64,000 nucleotides of DNA from UBA2334 sp049653005 (GTDB lineage: Bacteria > Pseudomonadota > Gammaproteobacteria > Burkholderiales > Burkholderiaceae_C). The stretch spans positions 1-64,000 of the forward strand of contig JBASFL010000104.1 of assembly GCA_049653005.1 (NCBI GenBank), read 5' to 3'. Under the pieces are notes generated by a model. It did not search any database and was not told the DNA's origin. It saw nothing but the letters and a program-made list of their open reading frames with translations. The stretch's first letter is position 1. Each line of letters begins with the position of its first letter. Positions 32,822-44,669 of the stretch are shown in pieces. A program made the position numbers and the translations under genes.

Positions 32822-33910
32822 TTAAATTCGGTCGCGCGTGGTCTGGCGACGGGTTTGCGTGTGGGAAGAACCGGCAAAAGTGGCGAAAAACGCGCGTGCA
32901 TCGGCGCAGTCCTGGGCAATGCCCTGGGTCAGGGCGCCGAGACTGTCGTATTTCAGTTCGTCATGCAGTTTGTGCAGCAGGTCCACGCGCACGATTTTAC
33001 CGTAGGCCCCCCCTGCCCCAAGGTGGGTGGCCACCTCGGCGGGCCAGTCCAGGCAATGGGTTTCCAGCAACACACGCCCGCCGTTCACGTCGTTCGGGTC
33101 GAGCGAGGGGCGCACGCCCAGGTTGGCCACACCGGCCAGCGGCGGGGCGGCCGGGTTGGGGTGCAGGCCGTGCACCTGCACCGCAAAAATGCCGCTGGCC
33201 GCGGGTTTCCAGTGCGAAAAACGCAGGTTCAAGGTGCGAAAACCATCGCCCGCGCCAGGGGCTGTGGCGCCCAGTTCGCGCCCCAGCTTGCGCCCGTGCA
33301 CCACGTGGCCTGAGATGCTGTAAGGCCTGCCCAGCAGGGCGGCCACGCCGTCCATGCGGCCTTCGCCCAGCGCCTGGCGCACAGCCGAGCTGGACACGCG
33401 CAGGCTGTGCACTTCGTAAGACTGCATGCGCGCCACGTCAAAGCCGCGGGCGGCCCCGGCGGCGTCCAGCATGGCGTAGTCGCCTTTGCGGCCTGCGCCA
33501 AAGCAAAAGTCGTCGCCCACCAGCACGTAGCGCACACCCAGCGCGCCCACCAGCGTGTCGGTGATGAAGTCGCCCGCGGTTTGTGCGGCCAGCCGTGCGT
33601 TGAAGGGCAACACCAGGCAGTGGTCCACGCCGCAGCGGGCCAGTTCGGTGAGTTTGTCGCGCAGCGTGGCGATGCGGGCGGGCGCCAGTTCGGGTTTGTG
33701 GTGCTGGGCGGCAAAGAAGTCGCGCGGGTGGGGCTCGAACGTCATCACGCAACTGGGCACGCCCCGGTGGCGGGCTTCGCTGTTGAGCAAGGCCAGCATG
33801 GCCTGGTGGCCCCGGTGCACCCCGTCGAAGTTGCCGATGGTGAGCGCGCAGCCCTCCGGTTCGCCGTTGGGGCGGCGGGGCAGTTGGTGCAGACCTCTGA
33901 ATATCTTCAT
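32822..33910 (-). CDS. ribF: Bifunctional riboflavin kinase/FAD synthetase
   Basis: A 362-residue RibF, converting riboflavin to FMN and FAD. The N-terminal FAD synthetase half has the nucleotidyltransferase motif TIGNFDGVHRGHQ near residue 25 and S-S-S-A-V-R (HSLRVSSSAVRQAL) near residue 170; the C-terminal kinase half has GxV-x-GxxxGR (GHVVHGRKLGR), GVANLGVRPS and the end of the barrel. It lies upstream of ileS, as in many proteobacteria. Confidence 0.93.
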   Translation of the reverse strand: MKIFRGLHQLPRRPNGEPEGCALTIGNFDGVHRGHQAMLALLNSEARHRGVPSCVMTFEPHPRDFFAAQHHKPELAPARIATLRDKLTELARCGVDHCLVLPFNARLAAQTAGDFITDTLVGALGVRYVLVGDDFCFGAGRKGDYAMLDAAGAARGFDVARMQSYEVHSLRVSSSAVRQALGEGRMDGVAALLGRPYSISGHVVHGRKLGRELGATAPGAGDGFRTLNLRFSHWKPAASGIFAVQVHGLHPNPAAPPLAGVANLGVRPSLDPNDVNGGRVLLETHCLDWPAEVATHLGAGGAYGKIVRVDLLHKLHDELKYDSLGALTQGIAQDCADARAFFATFAGSSHTQTRRQTTRDRI

Positions 33911-34056
33911 GGCTTTGGCGTGGGTGCGCGGGCGGTTGTCACAGCGGCGCGTTATATTGAAACGCGTTGTCTTGGCCTATTGTTCCACGCCCCGGTGTGG
34001 GCACGGTGCCGGGGCGCATGGGTGGGTGTTCATGGCCGCGTTCGTTGGAGGTGGTT

Positions 34057-34614
34057 TTGAAAGTCTTGAAACTCTCGGGGCAAGGCTTGCCCCAGTCCTG
34101 GATCAGCTTGGAAGAAGCGGTGTTGCACTACGCCGCCGGCCAGGTGCGCTGGGAAATGGGCAGCGAGGTGGCGGTGTTCCACGGGGGGCACAACGCCCGC
34201 ACGGGGTTGCAGTCGGTCATCACCGTGAACTCCATCATTGGCACCCACGGTGTGCCGTGTGTGAACCCGTTTGACCTGCGGCCATCGGTCACCAACCCCA
34301 AGCTGTTTGCCCGCGACCGCAACCTGTGCGCCTATTGCGGCGACCATTTCCCCGACGAGCACCTGACCCGCGAACACATCGTGCCCGTGAGCAAGGGCGG
34401 CCCCGACAGCTGGATGAATGTGGTCACGGCCTGCCGCGCGTGCAACCACCGCAAGGGCAACCGCACGCCCGAGCGCGCGGGCATGCCGTTGCTGTATGCC
34501 CCCTATGTGCCCAGCTTGTGGGAAGACTTCATTTTGCGAAACCGGCGCATTCTGGTGGACCAGATGGCGTTTCTGATGGCCCATTTGCCCCGCAGCTCAC
34601 GTTTGCACGCCTGA
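34057..34614 (+). CDS. HNH endonuclease
   Basis: A 185-residue nuclease of the HNH type found in many Burkholderiales. The zinc-binding and catalytic elements are CAYCGDHF, then TREHIVPVSKGG (with the catalytic His), then NVVTACRACNHRKGN. The likely start is TTG at 34057, with GGAGG at 34047-34051; it gives the N-terminus KVLKLSGQGLPQSWI seen as the conserved beginning. An in-frame ATG at 33967 would add 30 non-conserved residues. It is monocistronic and followed by the hybrid kinase after 100 bp. Confidence 0.85.
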   Translation: MKVLKLSGQGLPQSWISLEEAVLHYAAGQVRWEMGSEVAVFHGGHNARTGLQSVITVNSIIGTHGVPCVNPFDLRPSVTNPKLFARDRNLCAYCGDHFPDEHLTREHIVPVSKGGPDSWMNVVTACRACNHRKGNRTPERAGMPLLYAPYVPSLWEDFILRNRRILVDQMAFLMAHLPRSSRLHA

Positions 34615-34713
34615 CCCTGTGTGACCCTGGTGTGGACTGGCCGGGGCTTCAGGGGCATGGTGCAAAATCGTTTGCATTCCCCCACGGCCTGAACGTCCCG
34701 AAAGTGTTTGCCC

Positions 34714-36891
<2,178 letters not shown>

Positions 36892-36908
36892 GCCCTGGGC
36901 TGCGTGGC

Positions 36909-38036
36909 TCAGGCGAACACGCCAGCGGTGTCTTGCATGTGGTCACTCACCACGCCCAGGTGGTGCAGGGTGTCGCCCAGGGTCATTTCCATTTGAGTGA
37001 GGCGTTTGAAGCAGTGGCTGACCCGCATTTCGTCGGTCACGCCCATGCCGCCGTGCAGTTGCACCGCTTGCTGGCCCACAAACCGCATGCTTTGGCCCAG
37101 TTGCACCTTGGCGCGCGACAGGGCCAGGCTGCGTTCGGCGGCGGGTTCACCCAGTTTCAGCGTGGCGTAGTAGGCCATGCTGCGGGCCAGTTCCAGTTGC
37201 ATCTTCATGTCGGCCACGCGGTGGCGCAGGGCCTGGAAGCTGGCAATGGCCACGCCGAACTGCTTGCGGGTGTTCATGTAGTCCACGGTGAGCGCCACGG
37301 TGTGGTCCATCACGCCCACGGCCTCGGCACACAAGGCGGCCAGGGCCACGTCTGCCGCCAGTTGCAATGCGGCCAGACCGTCGCGGGTGACGAGGGTGGC
37401 GGGCGCGTTCACCAGGGTCAGGTTGGCGGCGCGGCCACCGTCTTGCGTCAGGTGCCCGGCGGTGGACACGCCCGGTGCACCCGCTGCCACCAGGAACAAG
37501 GCCATGCGGTCGCCAGCGGCGTCGGACACCCTGGCGGGCACCAGCCAGGCATCGGCCTGGTCGCCCGCAGGCACCGTGTTTTTGGTAGCTGAAACCGTCC
37601 ACCCATCAAGCGCTGGGGCCGCTTTTGCCTCACAAATGCCCAGTTGGTAGCGCGCTTTGCGCTCTTGGTGGGCCAGCACCACCAGCGCTTCGCCGCTGGC
37701 AATTTTGGGCAGCCACTGGGCTTGCACGTCGGCGGGGGCGGCGTGGGCCAGCACGGTGCTGGCGGCCAGGGTTTGCGCCAGGGGTTCCAGCACCAGGCCT
37801 TGGCCCAGGGCCTGCATGACCACCATGCTTTCCACCGCACCCATGCCCATGCCGCCATGGGCTTCTGGCACGGTGAGGCCGGTCAGGCCCAGCTCGGCCA
37901 GTTCGTTGTAGGCAGCGCGGTCAAAGCCACCTGCTGCAGTGACGACGCGGCGGCGCTCGAAGGTGTAGGCCTTGTCCACCCAGCGGGACACGGCATCGGC
38001 CAGTTGTGCCTGGTCGTCTGAAAAATCGAAGTCCAT
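36909..38036 (-). CDS. Acyl-CoA dehydrogenase (second of pair)
   Basis: A 375-residue flavin acyl-CoA dehydrogenase. It has the N-terminal helical domain (FDFSDDQAQL start), the mid-barrel WTVSATKNTV strand and the C-terminal helices with R-K-Q-F-G and Q-L-H-G-G-M-G-V. An in-frame inverted copy of the dispersed repeat (37577-37628) codes for the A-L-D-G-W-T-V-S-A-T-K stretch. Acyl-CoA dehydrogenase pairs like this often form heteromers (for example in steroid or side-chain degradation). It is downstream of the other dehydrogenase gene, with AAAGGAC before the ATG. Confidence 0.88.
   Translation of the reverse strand: MDFDFSDDQAQLADAVSRWVDKAYTFERRRVVTAAGGFDRAAYNELAELGLTGLTVPEAHGGMGMGAVESMVVMQALGQGLVLEPLAQTLAASTVLAHAAPADVQAQWLPKIASGEALVVLAHQERKARYQLGICEAKAAPALDGWTVSATKNTVPAGDQADAWLVPARVSDAAGDRMALFLVAAGAPGVSTAGHLTQDGGRAANLTLVNAPATLVTRDGLAALQLAADVALAALCAEAVGVMDHTVALTVDYMNTRKQFGVAIASFQALRHRVADMKMQLELARSMAYYATLKLGEPAAERSLALSRAKVQLGQSMRFVGQQAVQLHGGMGVTDEMRVSHCFKRLTQMEMTLGDTLHHLGVVSDHMQDTAGVFA
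37577..37628 (-). repeat. Dispersed repeat, copy R8 (in acyl-CoA dehydrogenase gene, inverted)
   Basis: On the minus strand it has the left box GCGGCCCCAGCGCTTGATGG and right box TCAGCTACCAAAAAC. It encodes a segment conserved in acyl-CoA dehydrogenases. Confidence 0.7.
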
Positions 38037-38114
38037 AAAAAAAGTCCTTTGTCAGCGAAGCTCTGAATGGAACCCCCGCTTGGAGGGGGCACGGGGGAGC
38101 AGCCCTGTCGCGCA

Positions 38115-38159
38115 TCGCGCAGACCCTGTCTGGGCATCAGCCCAACAGGGTCTGCGCGA
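38115..38159 (-). promoter_or_regulatory. Long hairpin around the stop codon of the first dehydrogenase gene
   Basis: Perfect 15-bp arms at 38115-38129 and 38145-38159 (key bases ACAGGGTCTGCGCGA), extended by an inner 5-bp TGGGC/GCCCA pair with a 4-nt loop. The gene's TGA stop lies in the loop region. No T-run follows, so it is more likely an mRNA stability or processing element than a terminator. Confidence 0.65.
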
Positions 38160-39339
38160 CGATGTTGCGTTGCACCTCGTTGCTGCCGCCGTAGATGGTG
38201 GTTTTGCGCATGTTGAAGTAGGTGCTGGCCAGCGGGGCGTTGGCCACGTTGCCGCCGGGGAACTCGCTCAGGCCCAGGGCAGCATCACCTTGCCAGCCTG
38301 CGTCCATGGCTTCATGGATGTAGGGCAGGCTGTAGGGGCCGGCGGCCAGCATCATCAGCTCGGCGTAGCGCTGCTGGATTTCGCTGCCGCGAATTTTCAG
38401 CAGGCCTGCAATGTCCAGGCTTTGTTTGCCGTTTTTCTCGGCGCTCAGCACGCGCAGCACCATCATTTCCAGTGCCACCACGTCCACTTCCAGCAAGGCA
38501 ACCTGGTCGCGGAAGCGTTGGTCGGACCACACGCCTTCTGCCTTGGCAATGCGCTTCAGGCGTTCCAGCTCGCGCTTGGCGCGGTTCACGTCGGCGATGT
38601 TGGTGCGCTCGTGGGCCAGCAGGTATTTGGCGTAGTTCCAGCCCTTGTTTTCTTCGCCCACCAGGTTGTCGGCGGGCACTTCCACGTTGTCGAACCACAC
38701 CTCGTTGACCTCGCACTCGCCGTCCAGCAGCTTGATGGGGCGCACGGTGACACCGGGGCTTTTCATGTCGATCAGCAAAAAGCTGATGCCGGTTTGCGGC
38801 TTGCCTTCGGTGCTGGTGCGCACCAGGCAAAAAATCCACTCACCGTATTGGCCCAGGGTGGTCCAGGTTTTCTGGCCGTTGACGATGTAGTGGTTGCCCA
38901 CCCGCTCGGCGCGGCATTTCACGCTGGCCAGGTCGGAGCCCGAGCCGGGCTCGCTGTAGCCCTGGCTCCACCACACCTCGCCGCTGGCAATGCCGGGCAA
39001 AAAACGCTGGTGCTGTTCGGGCGTGCCAAACGCCATGATGACCGGGGCCACCATCACCGGGCCAAACGGGATGACGCGGGGTGCACCGGCCAGCGCGCAC
39101 TCTTCTTCAAACAGGTGTTTCTGGATGGCGGTCCAGCCCGGGCCGCCAAATTGCGTGGGCCAGCCAAAACCGAGCCAGCCTTTGGCCCCCAGAATTTTGG
39201 CCCACCGCTGGTGGTCGTCGCGCGTGAGGCGCAGGGCGTTGTGCACTTTGTGCGAAATGTCGGCGGGCAGGTGGGCGGCCACCCAGGCGCGCACCTCTTC
39301 GCGAAACTGCTGTTCTTCGGGCGTGAAGGCCAAATCCAT
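38137..39339 (-). CDS. Acyl-CoA dehydrogenase (first of pair)
   Basis: A 400-residue acyl-CoA dehydrogenase. Conserved elements are a MDLAFTPEEQQFREEVRAW opening, WSQGYSEPGSGSDLAS with flavin/substrate contacts near residue 130, and C-terminal IYGGSNEVQRNIVAQ. The ATG at 39339 has AGGAGA 7 bp upstream. Its end codons form one arm of the hairpin described at 38115-38159. It should be cotranscribed with the second dehydrogenase 100 bp downstream. Confidence 0.9.
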   Translation of the reverse strand: MDLAFTPEEQQFREEVRAWVAAHLPADISHKVHNALRLTRDDHQRWAKILGAKGWLGFGWPTQFGGPGWTAIQKHLFEEECALAGAPRVIPFGPVMVAPVIMAFGTPEQHQRFLPGIASGEVWWSQGYSEPGSGSDLASVKCRAERVGNHYIVNGQKTWTTLGQYGEWIFCLVRTSTEGKPQTGISFLLIDMKSPGVTVRPIKLLDGECEVNEVWFDNVEVPADNLVGEENKGWNYAKYLLAHERTNIADVNRAKRELERLKRIAKAEGVWSDQRFRDQVALLEVDVVALEMMVLRVLSAEKNGKQSLDIAGLLKIRGSEIQQRYAELMMLAAGPYSLPYIHEAMDAGWQGDAALGLSEFPGGNVANAPLASTYFNMRKTTIYGGSNEVQRNIVAQTLLG

Positions 39340-39452
39340 GCGCTGTCTCCTGTGAACGGTGCGAGGTTTTAGCACGCACGTACTTTTTCAGGCTGTCCAG
39401 CGTGGGACAGATCAGGGTTTCACCCCATCGCGGTCGCGTGTTCAGCCCGGTG

Positions 39453-40142
39453 TCAGCCCGGCGCAACGCCCAATTGCTCGCACAACTGGGCCAGCGTGCG
39501 TCGCAGCCCCGCCACCTCGTCTTCCAGCGTGGCCACGCGGCGGGTGAGGGCGATCACTTCGTCTTCGGTCGCCGCGCTGCTGGTCGGGCCAGAGGGGGCT
39601 TGCGACAGGTCTACCTCGCCGCAAAGCAGGTGGGCCCAGCGTTGCTCGCGGGTGCCGGGGGCGCGGGGCAGCTTCACCACCAGCGCGCCGCCTTTGTCGG
39701 CGCTGCGGTCTTGCAGCTCTTCCAGAAAGGCATCGACCGACGAAATGTCGGCAAACCGGTGCCAGCGTTCGCTGTTGATGCGCAACTCGCCCGCCGTTTG
39801 CGGGCCGCGCAGCATCAGCAGGCCCAGCAGGGCGGCGGCTTGTTCGGGCACGCCCACCACGCGCTGGAAGTTGTGGCTGTAGCGGGGCACGCGCGCGCCG
39901 CTTTGCTCTACCACCAGGGCCAGGCCTTTCAGCTCGTCCAGGGCCTCCGCCACCTGGCCTTCGGTCAGGTTCATCACCGGGTCGCGGGTGGTTTTTTGGT
40001 TGCAACCGGTCAGCAGGGCTTGCATGGACAGCGGGTAGCTGTCGGGCACGGTGCGGGCTTTTTCCATCAGCGTGCCCAGCACGCGTGATTCGGCGGGTGA
40101 CAAGGGGCGAAGGGCGGGGGCGTAGGGGTTGGAGGCGGTCAT
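39453..40142 (-). CDS. YceH-family (DUF480) protein
   Basis: A 229-residue protein of the YceH family: two winged-helix-like domains (residues 12-90 with SPAESRVLGTLMEKA, and 95-180 with LLGLLMLRGPQTAGELR), followed by a C-terminal coiled coil (about 195-225, ALTRRVATLEDEVAGLRRTL). The function of YceH is not known; the fold suggests DNA or protein binding. It is divergent from purN with only 16 bp between start codons. Confidence 0.85.
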   Translation of the reverse strand: MTASNPYAPALRPLSPAESRVLGTLMEKARTVPDSYPLSMQALLTGCNQKTTRDPVMNLTEGQVAEALDELKGLALVVEQSGARVPRYSHNFQRVVGVPEQAAALLGLLMLRGPQTAGELRINSERWHRFADISSVDAFLEELQDRSADKGGALVVKLPRAPGTREQRWAHLLCGEVDLSQAPSGPTSSAATEDEVIALTRRVATLEDEVAGLRRTLAQLCEQLGVAPG

Positions 40143-40158
40143 TACACTCGGTCAGAAC

Positions 40159-40743
40159 ATGAAAAACACCGTGATTTTGATCTCAGGCGGCGGCTCCAAC
40201 ATGCAAGCCATCGTGCGCGCCGCCCAACAACGCCAGTGGGCGCAACGCCTGGGTGCCCGTGTGGCCGCCGTGGTCAGCAACAAGGCCGACGCCGCTGGCC
40301 TGGCCTTCGCCCGCGACCATGGCCTGCCCACCGCCGTGGTGGACCACAAAGCCTTCCCCAGCCGCGAGGCTTTCGACGCGGCGCTGATGGCCGAAATTGA
40401 CACCTTCAACCCCGCGCTGGTGGTGCTGGCCGGGTTCATGCGCATCCTCACGCCCGGGTTTGTGGCGCATTACGAAGGGCGGCTGGTCAACATCCACCCC
40501 AGCCTGTTGCCCGCTTTCACCGGCCTGCACACGCACCAGCGGGCCATTGACGAAGGCTGCAAATTTGCCGGTGCCACCGTGCACCGTGTGACGCCCGAGC
40601 TGGACCATGGCCAGATACTCGACCAGGCGGTGGTGCCCGTGTTGCCCGGCGACACGGCTCAAACCTTGGCTGCCCGTGTGCTGACGCAAGAACACCTCAT
40701 CTACCCCCGTGCGGTGGAACGCTTGCTGGCTGTGCTGCCTTGA
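40159..40743 (+). CDS. purN: Phosphoribosylglycinamide formyltransferase
   Basis: A 194-residue PurN, transferring a formyl group from 10-formyl-THF to GAR in purine synthesis. It has the phosphate-binding motif SGGGSNMQAI near residue 10 and FMRILTP, the N/H catalytic segment NIHPSLLPAF near residue 106 with HTHQRA, and the catalytic Asp in E-L-D-H-G-Q-I-L-D. Start and family length agree well. Transcribed divergently from yceH-like. Confidence 0.93.
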   Translation: MKNTVILISGGGSNMQAIVRAAQQRQWAQRLGARVAAVVSNKADAAGLAFARDHGLPTAVVDHKAFPSREAFDAALMAEIDTFNPALVVLAGFMRILTPGFVAHYEGRLVNIHPSLLPAFTGLHTHQRAIDEGCKFAGATVHRVTPELDHGQILDQAVVPVLPGDTAQTLAARVLTQEHLIYPRAVERLLAVLP

Positions 40744-40752
40744 AAATTTAAA

Positions 40753-40806
40753 CGAAATTGGCCTCTGGCGCTTGATGGGAATGGTTTTGTAGCTACAAGG
40801 AAATTG
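40753..40806 (+). repeat. Dispersed repeat, copy R9 (upstream of FAH gene)
   Basis: The cleanest copy by outline: left box GGCCTCTGGCGCTTGATGG and right box GTAGCTACAAGGAAATT. Its end supplies the AAGGAA ribosome-binding region just before the FAH gene ATG at 40809. Confidence 0.8.
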
Positions 40807-40808
40807 CC

Positions 40809-41666
40809 ATGAAATTGCTGCGTTACGGCCCGGTGGGCCACGAAAAACCCGGTGTGCTCGATGCCCAGGGCCGCGTGCGCGACCTGTCAGCCGTCGTCCC
40901 TGACCTGGCCGGTGACGCCTTGCTGCCCGCCAGCCTGGCCCGGCTGAAGGCGCTTGACATTGACGGTCTGCCCCTGGTGCCTGGCGTGCCGCAGCAAGAC
41001 CTGCGGCTGGGCGCTTGCGTGGCACAGGTGGGCAAGTTCATCGGCGTGGGCCTGAACTACGCCGACCACGCGGCAGAAGCCGGCATGGCCGTGCCGCCCG
41101 AGCCGGTGGTGTTCACCAAATGGACCAGCTGCCTCTGCGGGCCGGACGACGCGGTGCAACTGCCCCGGGGCTCGGTGAAAACCGACTGGGAGGTGGAGCT
41201 GGGCGTGGTCATTGGCCAGGGCGGGCGCTACATCGCCGAGGCCGATGCGCTCAGCCACGTGGCGGGCTACTGCGTGGTGAACGATGTGTCAGAGCGCGAA
41301 TACCAGCTGGAGCGCGCGGGCAGCTGGGACAAAGGCAAGGGCTTTGACACCTTCGGCCCCATCGGCCCCTGGCTGGTCACGGCCGACGAAGTGCCCAACC
41401 CCCAGGCCCTGAAGCTGTGGCTGGAGGTGGACGGCCAGATGCGCCAGAACGGCAGCACCGCCACCATGGTGTACGGCGTGGCGTTTCTGGTGAGTTACCT
41501 GAGCCGCTTCACCACCTTGCAGCCCGGCGATGTCATCACCACCGGCACCCCGCCCGGCGTGGGCATGGGCCACAAACCCCCGGTGTATTTGCGTGCCGGA
41601 CAGACCATGCGTTTGGGGGTGGAAGGCCTGGGGGTGCAGACGCAGCGGGTGGTGGCGGCCGGTTGA
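40809..41666 (+). CDS. Fumarylacetoacetate hydrolase family protein
   Basis: A 285-residue FAH-fold enzyme, cleaving beta-diketones or related substrates (ureidoglycolate lyase, 2-hydroxyhepta-diene-dioate isomerase types). The metal-binding triad is E-x-E (WEVELGVVIG), and D-V-S-E-R-E-Y-Q and G-T-P-P-G-V-G positions match the family. It is preceded by the dispersed repeat and followed by a strong terminator. The exact pathway is unclear since no catabolic genes surround it. Confidence 0.85.
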   Translation: MKLLRYGPVGHEKPGVLDAQGRVRDLSAVVPDLAGDALLPASLARLKALDIDGLPLVPGVPQQDLRLGACVAQVGKFIGVGLNYADHAAEAGMAVPPEPVVFTKWTSCLCGPDDAVQLPRGSVKTDWEVELGVVIGQGGRYIAEADALSHVAGYCVVNDVSEREYQLERAGSWDKGKGFDTFGPIGPWLVTADEVPNPQALKLWLEVDGQMRQNGSTATMVYGVAFLVSYLSRFTTLQPGDVITTGTPPGVGMGHKPPVYLRAGQTMRLGVEGLGVQTQRVVAAG

Positions 41667-41698
41667 ACCGGTTGGCTCGCTCGGGGCCCCCCAAACAA

Positions 41699-41733
41699 AA
41701 AGTCCCCGCCTGCGGTAACAGGGCGGGGACTTT
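41699..41733 (+). terminator. Rho-independent terminator after FAH gene
   Basis: Perfect 12-bp arms AAAGTCCCCGCC / GGCGGGGACTTT around an 11-nt loop, followed by TTTGTTTT. It probably works in both directions, since both flanks are AT-rich. Confidence 0.85.
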
Positions 41734-41872
41734 GTTTTGCCACGGGCAGACCTGGTGGGTCTGGGCGTGTCGGCTGGGGCGGGTGGCCTTGCCGGTGAAT
41801 GTGCTGCGGTCAACAGGTGAAAAGAAGTGTAGGCCAGAGGCATTGGCAGAAAATTGCGAAGTTGCGCCAAAT

Positions 41873-41889
41873 GCCAATGAATTTGGCAG
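41873..41889. promoter_or_regulatory. Candidate Lrp operator
   Basis: An inverted repeat TGCCAA-TGAAT-TTGGCA, 34 bp before the ATG of the Lrp/AsnC-type gene, with further GGCA/TGCC half-sites on either side (41840-41900). It suits autoregulation of the downstream gene. The 257-bp spacer otherwise holds only the FAH terminator. Confidence 0.45.
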
Positions 41890-41923
41890 AATATGCCATC
41901 AATAATTGGTTTTGGGGTGAATC

Positions 41924-42385
41924 ATGGAAGTCGACCGTTGGGACAGGCAAATTTTGCAAATTCTGCAGGCCGAAGGGCGTATCCCCAACCAGGAGTTGGC
42001 CGATCGCATTGGCCTGTCGCCCTCGCCCTGCCTGCGCCGCGTGCGCGCGCTGGAAGAGTCAGGCCTGATCCGGGGCTACCGTGCGGTGCTCGATGCGCGA
42101 AAACTGGGCCTGACGCTCATGGCGCTGATCCACATCTCTATGGACCAGCACACGCCCGAGCGGTTTGCCAACTTTGAGGCCACCGTGGGCGTGTTGCCCG
42201 AGGTGCTGGAGTGCCTGCTCATCACCGGCCAGGACGCGGATTACCAAGTCAAAGTGGCCGTGCGCGACATGGACCACTACCAAGACCTGCTGCTGAACAA
42301 AATCACCCGCATCGAAGGGGTGACCGGCGTGCACTCCAGCTTTGTGCTGCGCCGGGTGGTGGACAAAACGGCCTTGCCGGTGTGA
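41924..42385 (+). CDS. Lrp/AsnC-family transcriptional regulator
   Basis: A 153-residue regulator: an N-terminal winged helix-turn-helix (WDRQILQILQ, SPSPCLRRVRALE) and a C-terminal RAM effector domain (H-T-P-E-R-F and the D-Y-Q-V-K-V segment). Lrp-like proteins sense amino acids. No amino-acid gene is adjacent, so its regulon cannot be inferred. Confidence 0.9.
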   Translation: MEVDRWDRQILQILQAEGRIPNQELADRIGLSPSPCLRRVRALEESGLIRGYRAVLDARKLGLTLMALIHISMDQHTPERFANFEATVGVLPEVLECLLITGQDADYQVKVAVRDMDHYQDLLLNKITRIEGVTGVHSSFVLRRVVDKTALPV

Positions 42386-42418
42386 CCACCGGGCTGGGCA
42401 CCGCCGAGCGTTCGGGTT

Positions 42419-42985
42419 TCAGGGCGCGGCGTCGTCTGCCAGGTAACGGCGCACCAGGTCGAAAAAGCTGTCGTAAAACTTCTCGGACGAAATGGTCTCG
42501 CTGCCCACTTTCACCAGTGCTTCGCTGGTGGACGAAAACGGCAGCGACACCGACCCGATGCCACCCAGCCCCACGCTGGCCGAGTTGGCCGACTTTTTCA
42601 GGGCATAGCTGTCTTGGATGGCGGTGACGAACACCAGGCTCCACTGGTCGGGGGGTGTGTCGGGCAGGCACACCACGCGAATCATCATCTCCTGCTGGGA
42701 TTCCAGCGCCGGCTGAAAACTCTTTTTCGCGTCAATCAGTTCGGCGTGGGTGTTGACCAGGATGTAACCCTGGCTGAGCAGCGCGCGCCGTGCCGCCTCG
42801 CAGCTTTGGGCGGGCGAGCCCTGAATCAGCCGCGAGTAGGTGTCTTCAGAGCCAAATTTTTCCTGCAAGGCCGGGCGTGGCGGGGCCTTGGTGGCACACC
42901 CACCAGCCAGCAGGGTGACGCACACCGTGGAAAAGGCCACCAGCCAGTGCAACGGTGGGACGAGTGACACGCGGTTCCCTCTCAA
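42419..42985 (-). CDS. DUF2242-like lipoprotein
   Basis: A 188-residue predicted lipoprotein. The signal peptide ends in the lipobox LAGG-C near residue 30, so it should be processed by LspA and anchored to the outer or inner membrane. The mature part starts K-F-G-S-E-D-T-Y-S-R-L-I, which I associate with DUF2242, and contains a Cys in Q-S-C-E-A-A-R-R. The role is unknown. It follows prfC by 10 bp on the same strand. Confidence 0.7.
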   Translation of the reverse strand: MRGNRVSLVPPLHWLVAFSTVCVTLLAGGCATKAPPRPALQEKFGSEDTYSRLIQGSPAQSCEAARRALLSQGYILVNTHAELIDAKKSFQPALESQQEMMIRVVCLPDTPPDQWSLVFVTAIQDSYALKKSANSASVGLGGIGSVSLPFSSTSEALVKVGSETISSEKFYDSFFDLVRRYLADDAAP

Positions 42986-42995
42986 GCGGTCACAC

Positions 42996-44615
<1,620 letters not shown>

Positions 44616-44669
44616 GGGGCGGGATTATCCGGCACGGGGTGTGCGGAGGTGCGTGGGACAATCCACCCC

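Noticed and set aside
30029..33313. 1,094-codon plus-strand open frame opposite ileS and ribF
   Set aside because: Crosses two well-defined genes on the other strand; Val/Gly/His-rich shadow.
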